64,000 nt of DNA from Sphingobium sp. CECT 9361 (GTDB taxonomy: Bacteria; Pseudomonadota; Alphaproteobacteria; Sphingomonadales; Sphingomonadaceae), in contig NZ_CAKKNC010000005.1 in NCBI RefSeq assembly GCF_918741285.1, forward strand, positions 124,001 through 188,000, in the 5' to 3' direction. Both the position numbers and the translations under genes were made by a program. Positions 19,917 through 28,322 of the stretch are shown one piece after another. The notes below the pieces were generated by a model. The model searched no databases and was not told the origin of the DNA. It saw only the letters and a program-made list of their open reading frames with translations. The stretch's first letter is position 1; each line of letters starts with the position of its first letter.

Positions 19917-20411
19917 TCACCCGCCTGAGCGCAACCCGGCGACCATTGAAAGATCTTCAACGGGAATCAATCCCTCCAGCACGCGCCAGAATCCGGTGAC
20001 GGACCCTTGCCCCGCTTGCGCATAAGCAGCAGCCATTTTCTCTCGCAACGCACGAAACAGCTCCGCTTCCAACGCTGCGCCGCTTGCTGTCAGCCGCAGT
20101 AATTTCTGCCGCCGATCGCGTTGACCGGGCCGCGTCTCGATATATTCCCGCTCGATAAGTTCCGTCAGCACACGTCCCAGCGACTGCTTGGTAATGGCCA
20201 GCAGCTTCAACAGTTCGCTCACGGTGAGGTCGGGTTGCCGCGATATGAAATAGAGGGCGCGGTGATGCGCCCGCCCGAGCCCCAGCGTTGCCAATCCCGC
20301 GTCAATGGAGTTGGTGAGGTTGCTATAGCCGAAATAGAGAAGCTCGACGCCGCGTCGAATTTCATCTTCACGAAGAAACAGCGGTGACGCTGGAGGAGAT
20401 GGGACAGCCAT
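19917..20411 (-). CDS. MarR-family transcriptional regulator
   Basis: The 164-residue protein has the MarR winged-helix: LGLGRAHHRALYFISRQPDLTVSELLKLLAITKQSLGRVLTELIEREYIETR followed by the basic wing PGQRDRRQKLLRLT. It lies divergent to ilvE with 104 bases between start codons, so it may regulate ilvE and itself. The sensed ligand is unknown. Confidence 0.88.
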   Translation of the reverse strand: MAVPSPPASPLFLREDEIRRGVELLYFGYSNLTNSIDAGLATLGLGRAHHRALYFISRQPDLTVSELLKLLAITKQSLGRVLTELIEREYIETRPGQRDRRQKLLRLTASGAALEAELFRALREKMAAAYAQAGQGSVTGFWRVLEGLIPVEDLSMVAGLRSGG

Positions 20412-20416
20412 ATTGA

Positions 20417-20433
20417 CGTATATAGACCATACG
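20417..20433. promoter_or_regulatory. Possible MarR operator (short inverted repeat)
   Basis: CGTAT (20417-20421) and ATACG (20429-20433) form a 17-base dyad in the marR-ilvE intergenic region, five bases upstream of the marR start codon. Spacing suits a MarR dimer, but five-base arms can arise by chance. Confidence 0.3.
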
Positions 20434-20515
20434 ACTAGTTTCCCGCAACTCTCCGGTCGCTCCTCGTGGAACGCTAGGCGAGCGGTCGAAAAGCGAACAA
20501 AAGGCAGGCTGAATA

Positions 20516-21610
20516 ATGACGAATGCGACGCTGGATTTCTGGATAGAGCCGAATGCCAATCCGGTTTCTCCTGATGTACGCGAAGGTCTGCTTGCCGACC
20601 CCGGGTTCGGGCGCGTCTTCACCGACCATATGGTAACCGTACGATATTCCATCGACAAAGGGTGGCATGATGCGGTTGTCGGCGCGCGTCAGCCAATCCC
20701 GATGGATCCCGCAGCGTCGGTTCTGCATTATGCGCAGGAAATCTTCGAAGGGATGAAAGCCTATAAGCTGGCCGATGGTGGAACGGCACTGTTCCGGCCT
20801 GAAGCCAATGCGCAGCGCTTTCGCGAATCCGCCGTCCGCTTGGCGATGCCGCAATTGCCTGAAGATGTGTTTCTCGAATCGGTCCGCTTGCTCGTCGACA
20901 TAGACCGCGCGTGGATTCCGGCAGGTGAGGGCGGCGCGCTATATTTGCGGCCATTCATGTTTGCCAGCGAAGTATTCCTCGGCGTCCGGCCCTCGCATGA
21001 ATATCTCTATATCGTTATCGCCTCATCGGTCGGCGCGTATTTCAAGGGTGGTGCCAAGGCGATCTCCATCTGGGTTTCCCAGGATTACAGCCGGGCAGCT
21101 CCGGGCGGCACAGGCGCAGCCAAATGTGGCGGCAATTATGCGGCCAGTCTTGTCGCGCAGGCGCAGGCTATCGAAAAGGGCTGCGATCAGGTCGCGTTTC
21201 TGGATGCCGCCGAACGGCGCTGGGTGGAGGAGCTGGGCGGGATGAACCTGTTCTTCGTTTTCGACGATGGCACCATGCTGACGCCGCCGCTTGGCGGCAC
21301 GATCCTGCCGGGCATAACGCGCGACTCGATTCTGACGCTTGCGCGGGATCAGGGGCTGACTGTGCGCGAAGCGCCCTACAGCTTCGCCGACTGGCGTGCC
21401 GATGCCCAAAGCGGTCGCCTTGTCGAAACGTTCGCCTGTGGGACTGCAGCCGTTGTGACGTCCGTGGGAACGGTGCGCTCGGCAGAGGGCGACTTCGTGA
21501 TTGGCAGCGGCAGCCCCGGCCAAATGACCGAGCGGATGCGCACGGCGTTGACGTCCATTCAGCGTGGTACTGCACCCGATCCCCATGGCTGGGTCAAGCC
21601 CGTAGCATAA
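20516..21610 (+). CDS. ilvE: Branched-chain amino acid aminotransferase
   Basis: The 364-residue PLP enzyme interconverts branched-chain amino acids and their 2-oxo acids. It is of the longer eukaryote-like BCAT type. The cofactor lysine is K203 in GTGAAKCGGNYAAS. The family signature LVETFACGTAAVVTSVG and substrate loop LGGTILPGITRDSIL are both present. It is transcribed away from the MarR gene. Confidence 0.94.
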   Translation: MTNATLDFWIEPNANPVSPDVREGLLADPGFGRVFTDHMVTVRYSIDKGWHDAVVGARQPIPMDPAASVLHYAQEIFEGMKAYKLADGGTALFRPEANAQRFRESAVRLAMPQLPEDVFLESVRLLVDIDRAWIPAGEGGALYLRPFMFASEVFLGVRPSHEYLYIVIASSVGAYFKGGAKAISIWVSQDYSRAAPGGTGAAKCGGNYAASLVAQAQAIEKGCDQVAFLDAAERRWVEELGGMNLFFVFDDGTMLTPPLGGTILPGITRDSILTLARDQGLTVREAPYSFADWRADAQSGRLVETFACGTAAVVTSVGTVRSAEGDFVIGSGSPGQMTERMRTALTSIQRGTAPDPHGWVKPVA

Positions 21611-21627
21611 CTGCGCATCACAGGGAC

Positions 21628-21655
21628 TTGCTTTACGCATTTGCGGGCCTATACG
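21628..21655 (+). promoter_or_regulatory. Candidate tRNA-Gln promoter
   Basis: TTGCTT (21628-21633), a 16-base spacer and TATACG (21650-21655) lie upstream of the tRNA. Transcription would start near 21662, about 30 bases before the mature 5' end, leaving a leader for RNase P. Confidence 0.4.
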
Positions 21656-21693
21656 TCCGCCGACCGACAGGGCTATGACCCTGATCATCATAC

Positions 21694-21768
21694 TGGGGCG
21701 TCGCCAAGCGGTAAGGCAGCGGCTTTTGATGCCGCCATGCGCAGGTTCGAATCCTGCCGCCCCAGCCA
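21694..21768 (+). tRNA. tRNA-Gln (anticodon TTG)
   Basis: A full cloverleaf can be drawn. The acceptor stem TGGGGCG pairs with CGCCCCA (21758-21764). The D loop contains AAGCGGTAAGGC. The anticodon stem-loop is GCGGCTTTTGATGCCGC with anticodon TTG, and the T arm is GCAGGTTCGAATCCTGC. The discriminator is G, and the CCA end is encoded (21766-21768). Confidence 0.97.
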
Positions 21769-21852
21769 TTTTATACTTGCATTATGGTTGGCGCGTTGCA
21801 GTAATGTTGCGACGCACAAGAATGCCATGTCGGCTATGCTGAGCGGAAGGAG

Positions 21853-23268
21853 ATGCGGTTGCCCTTCTATGAAATGCTGGATAGCCAGAATGCCGTTCGC
21901 CAATGTTATGCGGAGGTGCAGAACTGGGTCGAGCGGACGGGCATTGCGGGCCTCAATCGCCGGCTGGAAGAAGCCGAAGCGATCTTCCGAAGGATCGGTA
22001 TCACTTTTGCGGTATATGGGGAGGGCGGCGACCCGGAACGGCTGATCCCGTTCGATCTGTTGCCCCGTATCTTTACTGCGCAGGAATGGCGCATCCTCGA
22101 TCGCGGCATTCGCCAGCGGACGCGCGCACTTAACGCCTTCCTGCATGACGTATATCATCGCGGTGAAATCATCCGCGCAGGCATCATTCCCGGTGAGATC
22201 ATCTATGGGAATAGCGCCTACAAACCCGAAATGGTCGGCTTTTCACCGCCTGGCAAAGTCTACAGCCATATCGTCGGCATCGACATCGTTCGCACCGGGC
22301 CGGACCGGTTCGAAGTGCTCGAGGACAACTGCCGTACACCTTCGGGCGTATCGTACATGCTTGAGAACCGCGATATCATGACACGCATGTTCCCGGACTT
22401 GTTTGCCAAGGGTATCGTCGCTCCGGTGGACGATTACCCCGCCGAACTTCTCAAAAGTCTGAAAGAAGTCGCTCCGCCAGCCTGTAAGGGCGATCCAGTG
22501 GTCGTCGTGCTCACGCCGGGATCGCTCAACAGCGCTTACTATGAGCACAGCTTCCTTGCCGATCTGATGGGCGTCGAACTGGTCGAGCCCATGGACTTGT
22601 TCGTACAGGATGGCCGCGTGTGGATGAAAACGACCGGCGGACCGACTGCGGTCGATGTCATCTATCGAAGGATAGATGACGAATATCTCGATCCCCTCGC
22701 GTTCAATCCGGACAGCCTTTTGGGTATCCCCGGTATTTTCAATGTGTATCGCAACGGCGGTGTGACCTTATGCTCCGCCCCCGGTGCCGGCATCGCTGAC
22801 GATAAGGCCGTGTATACCTATGTGCCGGAAATGATCCGCTTTTATCTGGGTGAAGAGCCGATACTGGCCAACATTCAGACATGGCAGTGCGCCAAGCCCG
22901 ATGAATGTGCCTATGTGCTGGAACATCTGCACGAGCTGGTGGCAAAGGAAGTGCACGGTTCGGGGGGATATGGCATGTTGATCGGCCCCAAATCGACGAA
23001 GGAGGAGGTGTCGGCTTATGCGGATCGTATCCGCGCCAATCCCTCTGAGTTCATTGCTCAACCGACGCTCGATCTTTCGACGGTGCCTACGCTGGGTCCG
23101 GCAAGTGTCGTCGAACGCCATGCCGATTTCCGGCCCTATTGCCTTGTTGGCAAGCAGCTCCGGCTGGTGCCGGGCGGGCTTACCCGCGTGGCGCTTACCG
23201 AAGGGTCTTTGGTCGTTAACTCCAGCCAGGGGGGCGGGGTGAAAGACACCTGGGTCCTGCAGGATTGA
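21853..23268 (+). CDS. Circularly permuted ATP-grasp protein (Anbu operon)
   Basis: The 471-residue protein belongs to the circularly permuted ATP-grasp family often called DUF404/DUF407. Characteristic stretches are LNAFLHDVYHRGEIIRAG, DRFEVLEDNCRTPSGVSYMLENR and VHGSGGYGMLIGP (nucleotide-binding loop). Members are predicted to ligate amino groups to carboxylates, possibly forming peptides or protein tags. It is the first gene of a four-gene operon with alpha-E, transglutaminase and Anbu. The AGGAG ribosome site abuts ATG 21853; a TTG at 21859 has better spacing and could be the real start. Confidence 0.9.
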   Translation: MRLPFYEMLDSQNAVRQCYAEVQNWVERTGIAGLNRRLEEAEAIFRRIGITFAVYGEGGDPERLIPFDLLPRIFTAQEWRILDRGIRQRTRALNAFLHDVYHRGEIIRAGIIPGEIIYGNSAYKPEMVGFSPPGKVYSHIVGIDIVRTGPDRFEVLEDNCRTPSGVSYMLENRDIMTRMFPDLFAKGIVAPVDDYPAELLKSLKEVAPPACKGDPVVVVLTPGSLNSAYYEHSFLADLMGVELVEPMDLFVQDGRVWMKTTGGPTAVDVIYRRIDDEYLDPLAFNPDSLLGIPGIFNVYRNGGVTLCSAPGAGIADDKAVYTYVPEMIRFYLGEEPILANIQTWQCAKPDECAYVLEHLHELVAKEVHGSGGYGMLIGPKSTKEEVSAYADRIRANPSEFIAQPTLDLSTVPTLGPASVVERHADFRPYCLVGKQLRLVPGGLTRVALTEGSLVVNSSQGGGVKDTWVLQD

Positions 23269-23272
23269 TGCA

Positions 23273-24203
23273 ATGCTGAGCCGGACCGCAGAAAATCTCT
23301 ACTGGATGGCGCGCTACATGGAGCGTGCCGAGTCCACCGCACGATTGCTCACCATGGGGCAGCGCATGGCGATCCTCCCGGGTGCGCATCATCGCGACGA
23401 ATGGCGCTCGGTCGTTCGTGCTACCGGATGCGAGGAAAATTTCCCGCCCGACGCGCATGTCCGCGAAACCGATGTCGTCGCCTATCTGATGCTCGACCCG
23501 GAAAACCCCTCGTCGATCCGCTCCTGCCTCGCGCGCGCGCGCCAACGGCAAGTCGGCACGCACCATGCTGACACAGGACATGTGGGAAGCGCTGAATGAA
23601 GGGTGGCGCAAACTCGACAGTTACGACGTGGCGGAGGCGCGCCAGCAATTGCCCGGTCTCATCGATTGGGTGAAAACCCGCGCCATGACCTTCCGTGGCG
23701 CGGCTGACAGCGGACAACTGCGGAACGAAGGCCATGATTTCCTTCGCACTGGTGCCGCGCTGGAACGGGCGCAGATGACGCTGCGCTTGCTGGACGTCAA
23801 ATATTACGTTCTGTTGCCCGAAACAGAGGTAATCGGCGGCAACCGCGATCACTATCAATGGACATCGGTGCTCCATGCGCTGTCGGGCAGCCGCGCCTAC
23901 CACCACGTTTATGGCGGCGCGTATACGCCGTGGCAGATCACCGACTTCATCATGCTGAACCGGTTGTTCCCGCGCAGTGTAGCCTATTGCTACGATCAGT
24001 TGGCGTATCGGCTGAACAGGCTATCGGGATGGCACGATACGCGGGGCAAAGCGCATGATACGGTCCAGCAAATGGTCGTCGGATTCGAAAACATCGATAG
24101 CGGCGAAATCTTCCGTCGTGGCTTGCACGAGACCGTTCAAACGGGAATAGCGTCGACCGACCGCCTTGCGATGGAAATAGCGGAAGATTACCACTTCGGA
24201 TGA
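23273..24203 (+). pseudogene. Alpha-E domain protein, broken by a frameshift in a GC repeat
   Basis: The first part (23273 to about 23542) encodes the normal alpha-E start, LSRTAENLYWMARYMERAESTARLL up to PENPSSIRSCLARAR. The second part continues the family sequence in another frame (TMLTQDMWEALNEGW to the end at 24203). The frames meet at six GC units (23531-23542). Adding one GC unit would join them as ARARANGKSARTM and restore a protein of about 310 residues. So the gene is inactive, phase-variable, or carries a sequencing error. Alpha-E proteins are helical and of unknown biochemical role, always found with ATP-grasp and transglutaminase partners. The start lies 4 bases after the ATP-grasp stop. 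Confidence 0.85.
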
Positions 24204-24243
24204 GTTGGATTAGCCGAGTGCAAGGGGTCGGGGCTAAAGCGTC

Positions 24244-25140
24244 ATGAAATTGCTCGTCCGCCATCAGACCATCTATAATTACGAAGCGGGGTCGAGCCGC
24301 GTCGCGATGATGCTGAAGCTCAAGCCACGCGATCATCATGGGCAGAAGGTTCTCGAATGGGGCGTTTTTGTCAACGATCAGCCTATTACGGATTTCGCGC
24401 CCAATGGTTACGGTGAGTTGGAAGCTCTGTGGATACGGCACGACCGAACGGATAGCGCGACTATCCTTGCCACAGGTCTGGTCGAAACGTCTGACACCCA
24501 CGGTATCATCGGCGGACTGCAGGAACGGTTCGATCCGCGCATCTATCTGCGCGATACGCCACTTACGCTCGCTTCGACGGACATGCGCAACATGGCAGCC
24601 TCTATTGCGGATCAGGATCCTTTGGGACGGCTGCACGCCTTGTCGGCGGCCGTGATCGATCGCGTGACTTATCGGACTGGCGTCACCAAAACCACGACCA
24701 GCGCTGCGGAGTCGTTCGCTTTGGGGGCAGGCGTCTGTCAGGATCATGCGCAGATATTCATCGGCGCCGCGCGAAGCATCGGCGTCCCGGCGCGCTACGT
24801 CACCGGCTATCTTCTCGCGCAGGGAGAAGACGCCTTGCATGAAACGCATGCCTGGACCGAAGCGCTTGTGCCGGGCCTCGGCTGGGTCGGCTTCGATCCC
24901 TCCAACCAGATATGCGTGACGGAAAATTACATCCGTGTGGCATCCGGACTTGATGCTGACGATGCGGCTCCCGTACGTGGTTCTGTAACGGCGGCAGGGT
25001 CGATCTGGATTGACGCAGACGTTCGCATAGCGCAGGCCAGCGAAGACGAACGCGAACAACAATTGCAGAAGCAGCAACAGCAGCAGTGGCAATATGATGG
25101 AGCGTCGGTGAGGATGAACGGGGGAGCCGGGGGGCGATGA
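24244..25140 (+). CDS. Transglutaminase-like cysteine peptidase (Anbu operon)
   Basis: The 298-residue protein has the bacterial transglutaminase N-terminal domain (LLVRHQTIYNYEAGSSRVAMMLKLKPR) and the catalytic core. The nucleophile is C165 (GAGVCQDHAQIF), the histidine is in HETHAWTEA, and the aspartate is in GFDPSNQ. A Gln-rich segment precedes the C-terminus. Such proteins usually act as peptidases or amidases. The stop overlaps the Anbu ATG (ATGA), so they are translationally coupled. Confidence 0.93.
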   Translation: MKLLVRHQTIYNYEAGSSRVAMMLKLKPRDHHGQKVLEWGVFVNDQPITDFAPNGYGELEALWIRHDRTDSATILATGLVETSDTHGIIGGLQERFDPRIYLRDTPLTLASTDMRNMAASIADQDPLGRLHALSAAVIDRVTYRTGVTKTTTSAAESFALGAGVCQDHAQIFIGAARSIGVPARYVTGYLLAQGEDALHETHAWTEALVPGLGWVGFDPSNQICVTENYIRVASGLDADDAAPVRGSVTAAGSIWIDADVRIAQASEDEREQQLQKQQQQQWQYDGASVRMNGGAGGR

Positions 25141-25874
25141 CCTATTGTGTTGCGGTACGGGTGAATGACGGACTGGTCATGCTGTCCGACACGCGGACCA
25201 ATGCGGGCATGGACAACATCGCCCGCTTTCGTAAGACTTTTACCTATGAAGTGCCCGGCGAACGGGCTTTGGCGATCATGTGTTCGGGCAACCTGTCGAT
25301 TACGCAGGAAGTCAAAAGCTGCCTGTCCCGCGCGATTAAGGAGTCGGCGGAAGATCCCGCCATTGAAACTATCCTGAATTGCGCGACGATGCACCGCGCG
25401 GCCCAGTTGGTGGGTGACGCCATGCGATCCATGCAAAAGCGTTATCGTGACACGATCGAGATGCAGGGCGCGGCGGCGGATGCGTCGATTCTGGTGGCAG
25501 GGCAACGTCGTGGCGGCAAACCGCGCCTGTATCTGGTGTATAGCGCGGGCAATTTTATCGAAGCCACGGCGGAAACGCCCTTCTTCCAGATCGGCGACCA
25601 CAAATATGGAAAGCCGATTCTCGACAGGATTATCGAACCGGACACGCCATTGGAGGAAGCCACCAAGGCGGTGTGCGTGTCGATGGACTCGACCTTGCGG
25701 TCCAATCTTTCCGTCGGGATGCCGCTGGACCTCACGATCATTCAGCGCGATCAATATGCCTTCCGTACACGTTTCAGGATCGAGCCGGAGGACGAGCAGT
25801 TCGCGGCCATATCGCGCGCATGGTCGGCGGCACTGCGCCGAGGCTTTGAGGATTTGCCTTCCGTCCTCGATTGA
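25137..25874 (+). CDS. Anbu, proteasome-type N-terminal nucleophile hydrolase
   Basis: The 245-residue protein begins MTYCVAVRVNDGLVMLSDTRTNAG, the hallmark of Anbu, the ancestral-type bacterial relative of 20S proteasome beta subunits. After loss of Met, Thr2 would be the nucleophile, and the SDTRTNAG loop holds the conserved Asp/Arg. Family members assemble into helical or ring oligomers, and their substrate is not known. It is the last gene of the ATP-grasp/alpha-E/transglutaminase operon, a partnership suggesting synthesis and removal of a peptide or amide modification. Confidence 0.93.
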   Translation: MTYCVAVRVNDGLVMLSDTRTNAGMDNIARFRKTFTYEVPGERALAIMCSGNLSITQEVKSCLSRAIKESAEDPAIETILNCATMHRAAQLVGDAMRSMQKRYRDTIEMQGAAADASILVAGQRRGGKPRLYLVYSAGNFIEATAETPFFQIGDHKYGKPILDRIIEPDTPLEEATKAVCVSMDSTLRSNLSVGMPLDLTIIQRDQYAFRTRFRIEPEDEQFAAISRAWSAALRRGFEDLPSVLD

Positions 25875-25957
25875 TTACGTACGGCGCGGGTCGGCTTGCA
25901 ACTGACTGCCAAATGCCTATTTCCTTGTTCACATAATTCACTGATCGAAGGCTTTTT

Positions 25958-26926
25958 ATGACCGCGACACATTCCACTCGTATGCTGATTCTCGGCTCTG
26001 GCCCGGCCGGCTTGTCGGCGGCGATCTATGGTGCGCGCGCTGGGATGGCACCGATCGTCGTGCAGGGAATGCAGCCGGGCGGTCAGTTGACGATTACGAC
26101 CGACGTCGAAAACTATCCGGGCTTTCGCGATGTGGTCCAGGGGCCATGGCTCATGGAAGAAATGCAGGCGCAGGCCGAGCATGTCGGCGCGCAGATGATG
26201 TATGACCAGATCGTCAGCGTCGACCTGAGCCAGCGCCCCTTCCGTCTGATCGGCGACGGCGGCACCGTCTATTCGGGTGACACACTTGTCATCGCGACGG
26301 GCGCGCAGGCAAAGTGGCTCGGCGTCGAAGGCGAACAGCAACTCAGCGGCAAAGGCGTGTCGGCATGTGCCACTTGCGATGGCTTCTTCTATCGCGGTAA
26401 GAAAGTAGTGGTCATCGGCGGCGGCAATACGGCAGTCGAGGAAGCGCTGTACCTTACCAACCACAGCCATGATGTCACGCTCATCCACCGCCGCGATTCG
26501 TTCCGGGCGGAAAAGATTCTTCAGGATCGACTGTTTGCCAATCCGCGCATTTCCGTGGTCTGGAACAAGGCTGTCGAGCGCTTTGTCGGCGGCGGCGATC
26601 CCGAAGGTCTGGTTGGCGTTGACCTTATCGATACGGTGACAGGCGAGAAGTCGCATATCCCCACCGACGGCGCTTTCGTTGCCATCGGGCACCAGCCTGC
26701 AACGGCGTTGTTCGAGGGACTGTTGCCGATGGACGATGGGTATCTCGTCGTCGACAAAGGCACCAGCCACACCAATATCCCCGGTGTATTCGCCGCTGGC
26801 GACGTAACCGATAAAATCTATCGGCAGGCCGTTACGGCTGCGGGCATGGGCTGCATGGCGGCTTTGGACGCAGAGAAATTCCTGGGGGAAGCGGACTTCG
26901 AATCGGTAGCGAAAGCTGCCGAATAA
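25958..26926 (+). CDS. trxB: Thioredoxin reductase TrxB
   Basis: The 322-residue NADPH-dependent flavoprotein reduces thioredoxin in the cytoplasm. The FAD-binding motif is at the N-terminus (LILGSGPAGLSAAIYGARAG), the redox disulfide is C137/C140 in ACATCDGF, and the NADPH-binding motif is VVIGGGNTAVEEALYL. The FAD site near the end is PGVFAAGDVTD. It is monocistronic and convergent with the acyl carrier protein gene. Confidence 0.96.
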   Translation: MTATHSTRMLILGSGPAGLSAAIYGARAGMAPIVVQGMQPGGQLTITTDVENYPGFRDVVQGPWLMEEMQAQAEHVGAQMMYDQIVSVDLSQRPFRLIGDGGTVYSGDTLVIATGAQAKWLGVEGEQQLSGKGVSACATCDGFFYRGKKVVVIGGGNTAVEEALYLTNHSHDVTLIHRRDSFRAEKILQDRLFANPRISVVWNKAVERFVGGGDPEGLVGVDLIDTVTGEKSHIPTDGAFVAIGHQPATALFEGLLPMDDGYLVVDKGTSHTNIPGVFAAGDVTDKIYRQAVTAAGMGCMAALDAEKFLGEADFESVAKAAE

Positions 26927-26935
26927 CCCGATGAA

Positions 26936-27229
26936 TTAGCGGCCGGTTTTCATCCGGGCGAACCCAAGCAGACTGCCGAACGTTTCGAAGGTCTCGCCAT
27001 CCACATCGTCATCCTCGATGATGATGTGGAGGCGGTCTTCCATTTCCGTCAGTAACCCAGCCACCGCCATGGAATCGAGTTCGGGCAAAGCGCCGAACAA
27101 GGGCGTGTCCGCATCGAATCCTTCCACGCGATCCTGGCTCAGCGACAGTACGTCGCGAAGGATCGCGCGCAGGAGCATGTCGACGCTGTCGTGTGACGGC
27201 TGGGGCGAGTTGAGCGGATCAGCTTTCAT
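26936..27229 (-). CDS. Acyl carrier protein (XrtA locus)
   Basis: The 97-residue protein has the ACP fold, and S53 in the motif PELDSMAV is the site for phosphopantetheine. The N-terminal extension of about 15 residues is unusual, and the last helix is acidic. It lies downstream of the GNAT gene in the leftward arm of the exosortase locus. Together with the divergent acyl ligase it suggests that an acyl group is activated, carried and transferred during polymer or small-molecule assembly. Confidence 0.88.
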   Translation of the reverse strand: MKADPLNSPQPSHDSVDMLLRAILRDVLSLSQDRVEGFDADTPLFGALPELDSMAVAGLLTEMEDRLHIIIEDDDVDGETFETFGSLLGFARMKTGR

Positions 27230-27242
27230 GATGGCAGCCGCC

Positions 27243-28292
27243 CTATCGCGTCAACCTTCCCGCGACAAGGCTGGAAATCCGCGCGCGCAAGGCCGGCAGC
27301 CATGCAACGGGGAAGTGGAGATTGTAAGCGTCGATCCTGTAAAGCGGGCGTTGCGCTTCCATCCAGTCCATCTTATACCGATTGTTGCCCGTGCCATAGT
27401 CGATTTGCATCACTAGATCTTCCTCGATCGCGGCGCGGAACATATGGTGGCTGAGCAAGGTGCCGGGCGATTGTGCGTCATATGCGATATCGTGCGCGAG
27501 CTTATGGATCAGCGCGACATTGTTCTGCACCGTCCATAGCTGCGCAGCGACAGGCACCCCATCCATGCGCGCGAAGCCAAGGCGGAGCGTTCCGGCGTCC
27601 GCTTGCTGTTGCGCCAGGGCGCGCAGAAACGGGAAATGCGGCTCGGATGGCTTCCAGCTCTTGCCGTAAACCGTCAGATAGTCGGCCCAAAGACTATCGG
27701 TGACGTCATGGTAAATGGTAAAATCGAAAGGCGCGCCACGCCCCTTGCGCTGAACGAGGGTACGAAGTGGGCCTGGGCGCGTCGCCCAATAGGCGTCGAA
27801 GTCTCGCCCGTTCAGATCGAGAAAATGGTTGATGCCCATTTGACGCGACACGGCACTCCATCCGCTATCGTGTAACGCTGTCATCATTAGAGCCAATGTC
27901 CCGTCGTCTTCCGTTATGGGATAAAGGTCGATATGGGCCACGCGCTTCGCCACACTGTGCGTCATGGCGGCAAGCAAACGCGCTTTTATGGCGGGATCGC
28001 TGGCGTTGTCGAAAACAGGTCGAAAAGCGAAACTGTACCAATTTGCCAACGCGCTACGCCGACGCGCGCCCGTTTCCGTCAGAAACAGCCAGGCTTGCGC
28101 GTCGCTTTCAGCCACACGGACGATGTCGGCATTCCGGTCGGAAAAGCAAAACCGATGGAGCAGTTCGAGCCATCCGAACCGGTCGAACAGCGGTCGGTCG
28201 CACACGATATCCGGCGACCCGGCCCCATGGCACCAGGCTTCGACAAAGCTGCGATATTCCCATCGCCCCTGCAAAGGACTATCTCCCGCCAT
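27243..28292 (-). CDS. GNAT/CelD-type acyltransferase (XrtA locus)
   Basis: The 349-residue protein matches the CelD/BcsL-like GNAT family that recurs in exosortase A loci. The core includes NHFLDLNGRDFDAYWATRPGPLRTLVQRKGRG, then GTLRLGFARMDGVPVAAQLWTV and HKLAHDIAYDAQSPGTLLSHHMF, which form the split GNAT fold. It is predicted to transfer an acyl or aminoacyl group, perhaps from the carrier protein encoded 13 bases downstream. The start codon lies 30 bases from the divergent ligase start, so the two arms share a very compact promoter region. Confidence 0.82.
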   Translation of the reverse strand: MAGDSPLQGRWEYRSFVEAWCHGAGSPDIVCDRPLFDRFGWLELLHRFCFSDRNADIVRVAESDAQAWLFLTETGARRRSALANWYSFAFRPVFDNASDPAIKARLLAAMTHSVAKRVAHIDLYPITEDDGTLALMMTALHDSGWSAVSRQMGINHFLDLNGRDFDAYWATRPGPLRTLVQRKGRGAPFDFTIYHDVTDSLWADYLTVYGKSWKPSEPHFPFLRALAQQQADAGTLRLGFARMDGVPVAAQLWTVQNNVALIHKLAHDIAYDAQSPGTLLSHHMFRAAIEEDLVMQIDYGTGNNRYKMDWMEAQRPLYRIDAYNLHFPVAWLPALRARISSLVAGRLTR

Positions 28293-28322
28293 GAGAATGC
28301 GTCGTAGCGGGGAAGTCTGGAC

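Noticed and set aside
23531..23542. Programmed ribosomal frameshift in alpha-E
   Set aside because: The site is a GC dinucleotide run without a slippery heptamer or stop codon; a one-unit repeat contraction explains the break more simply.
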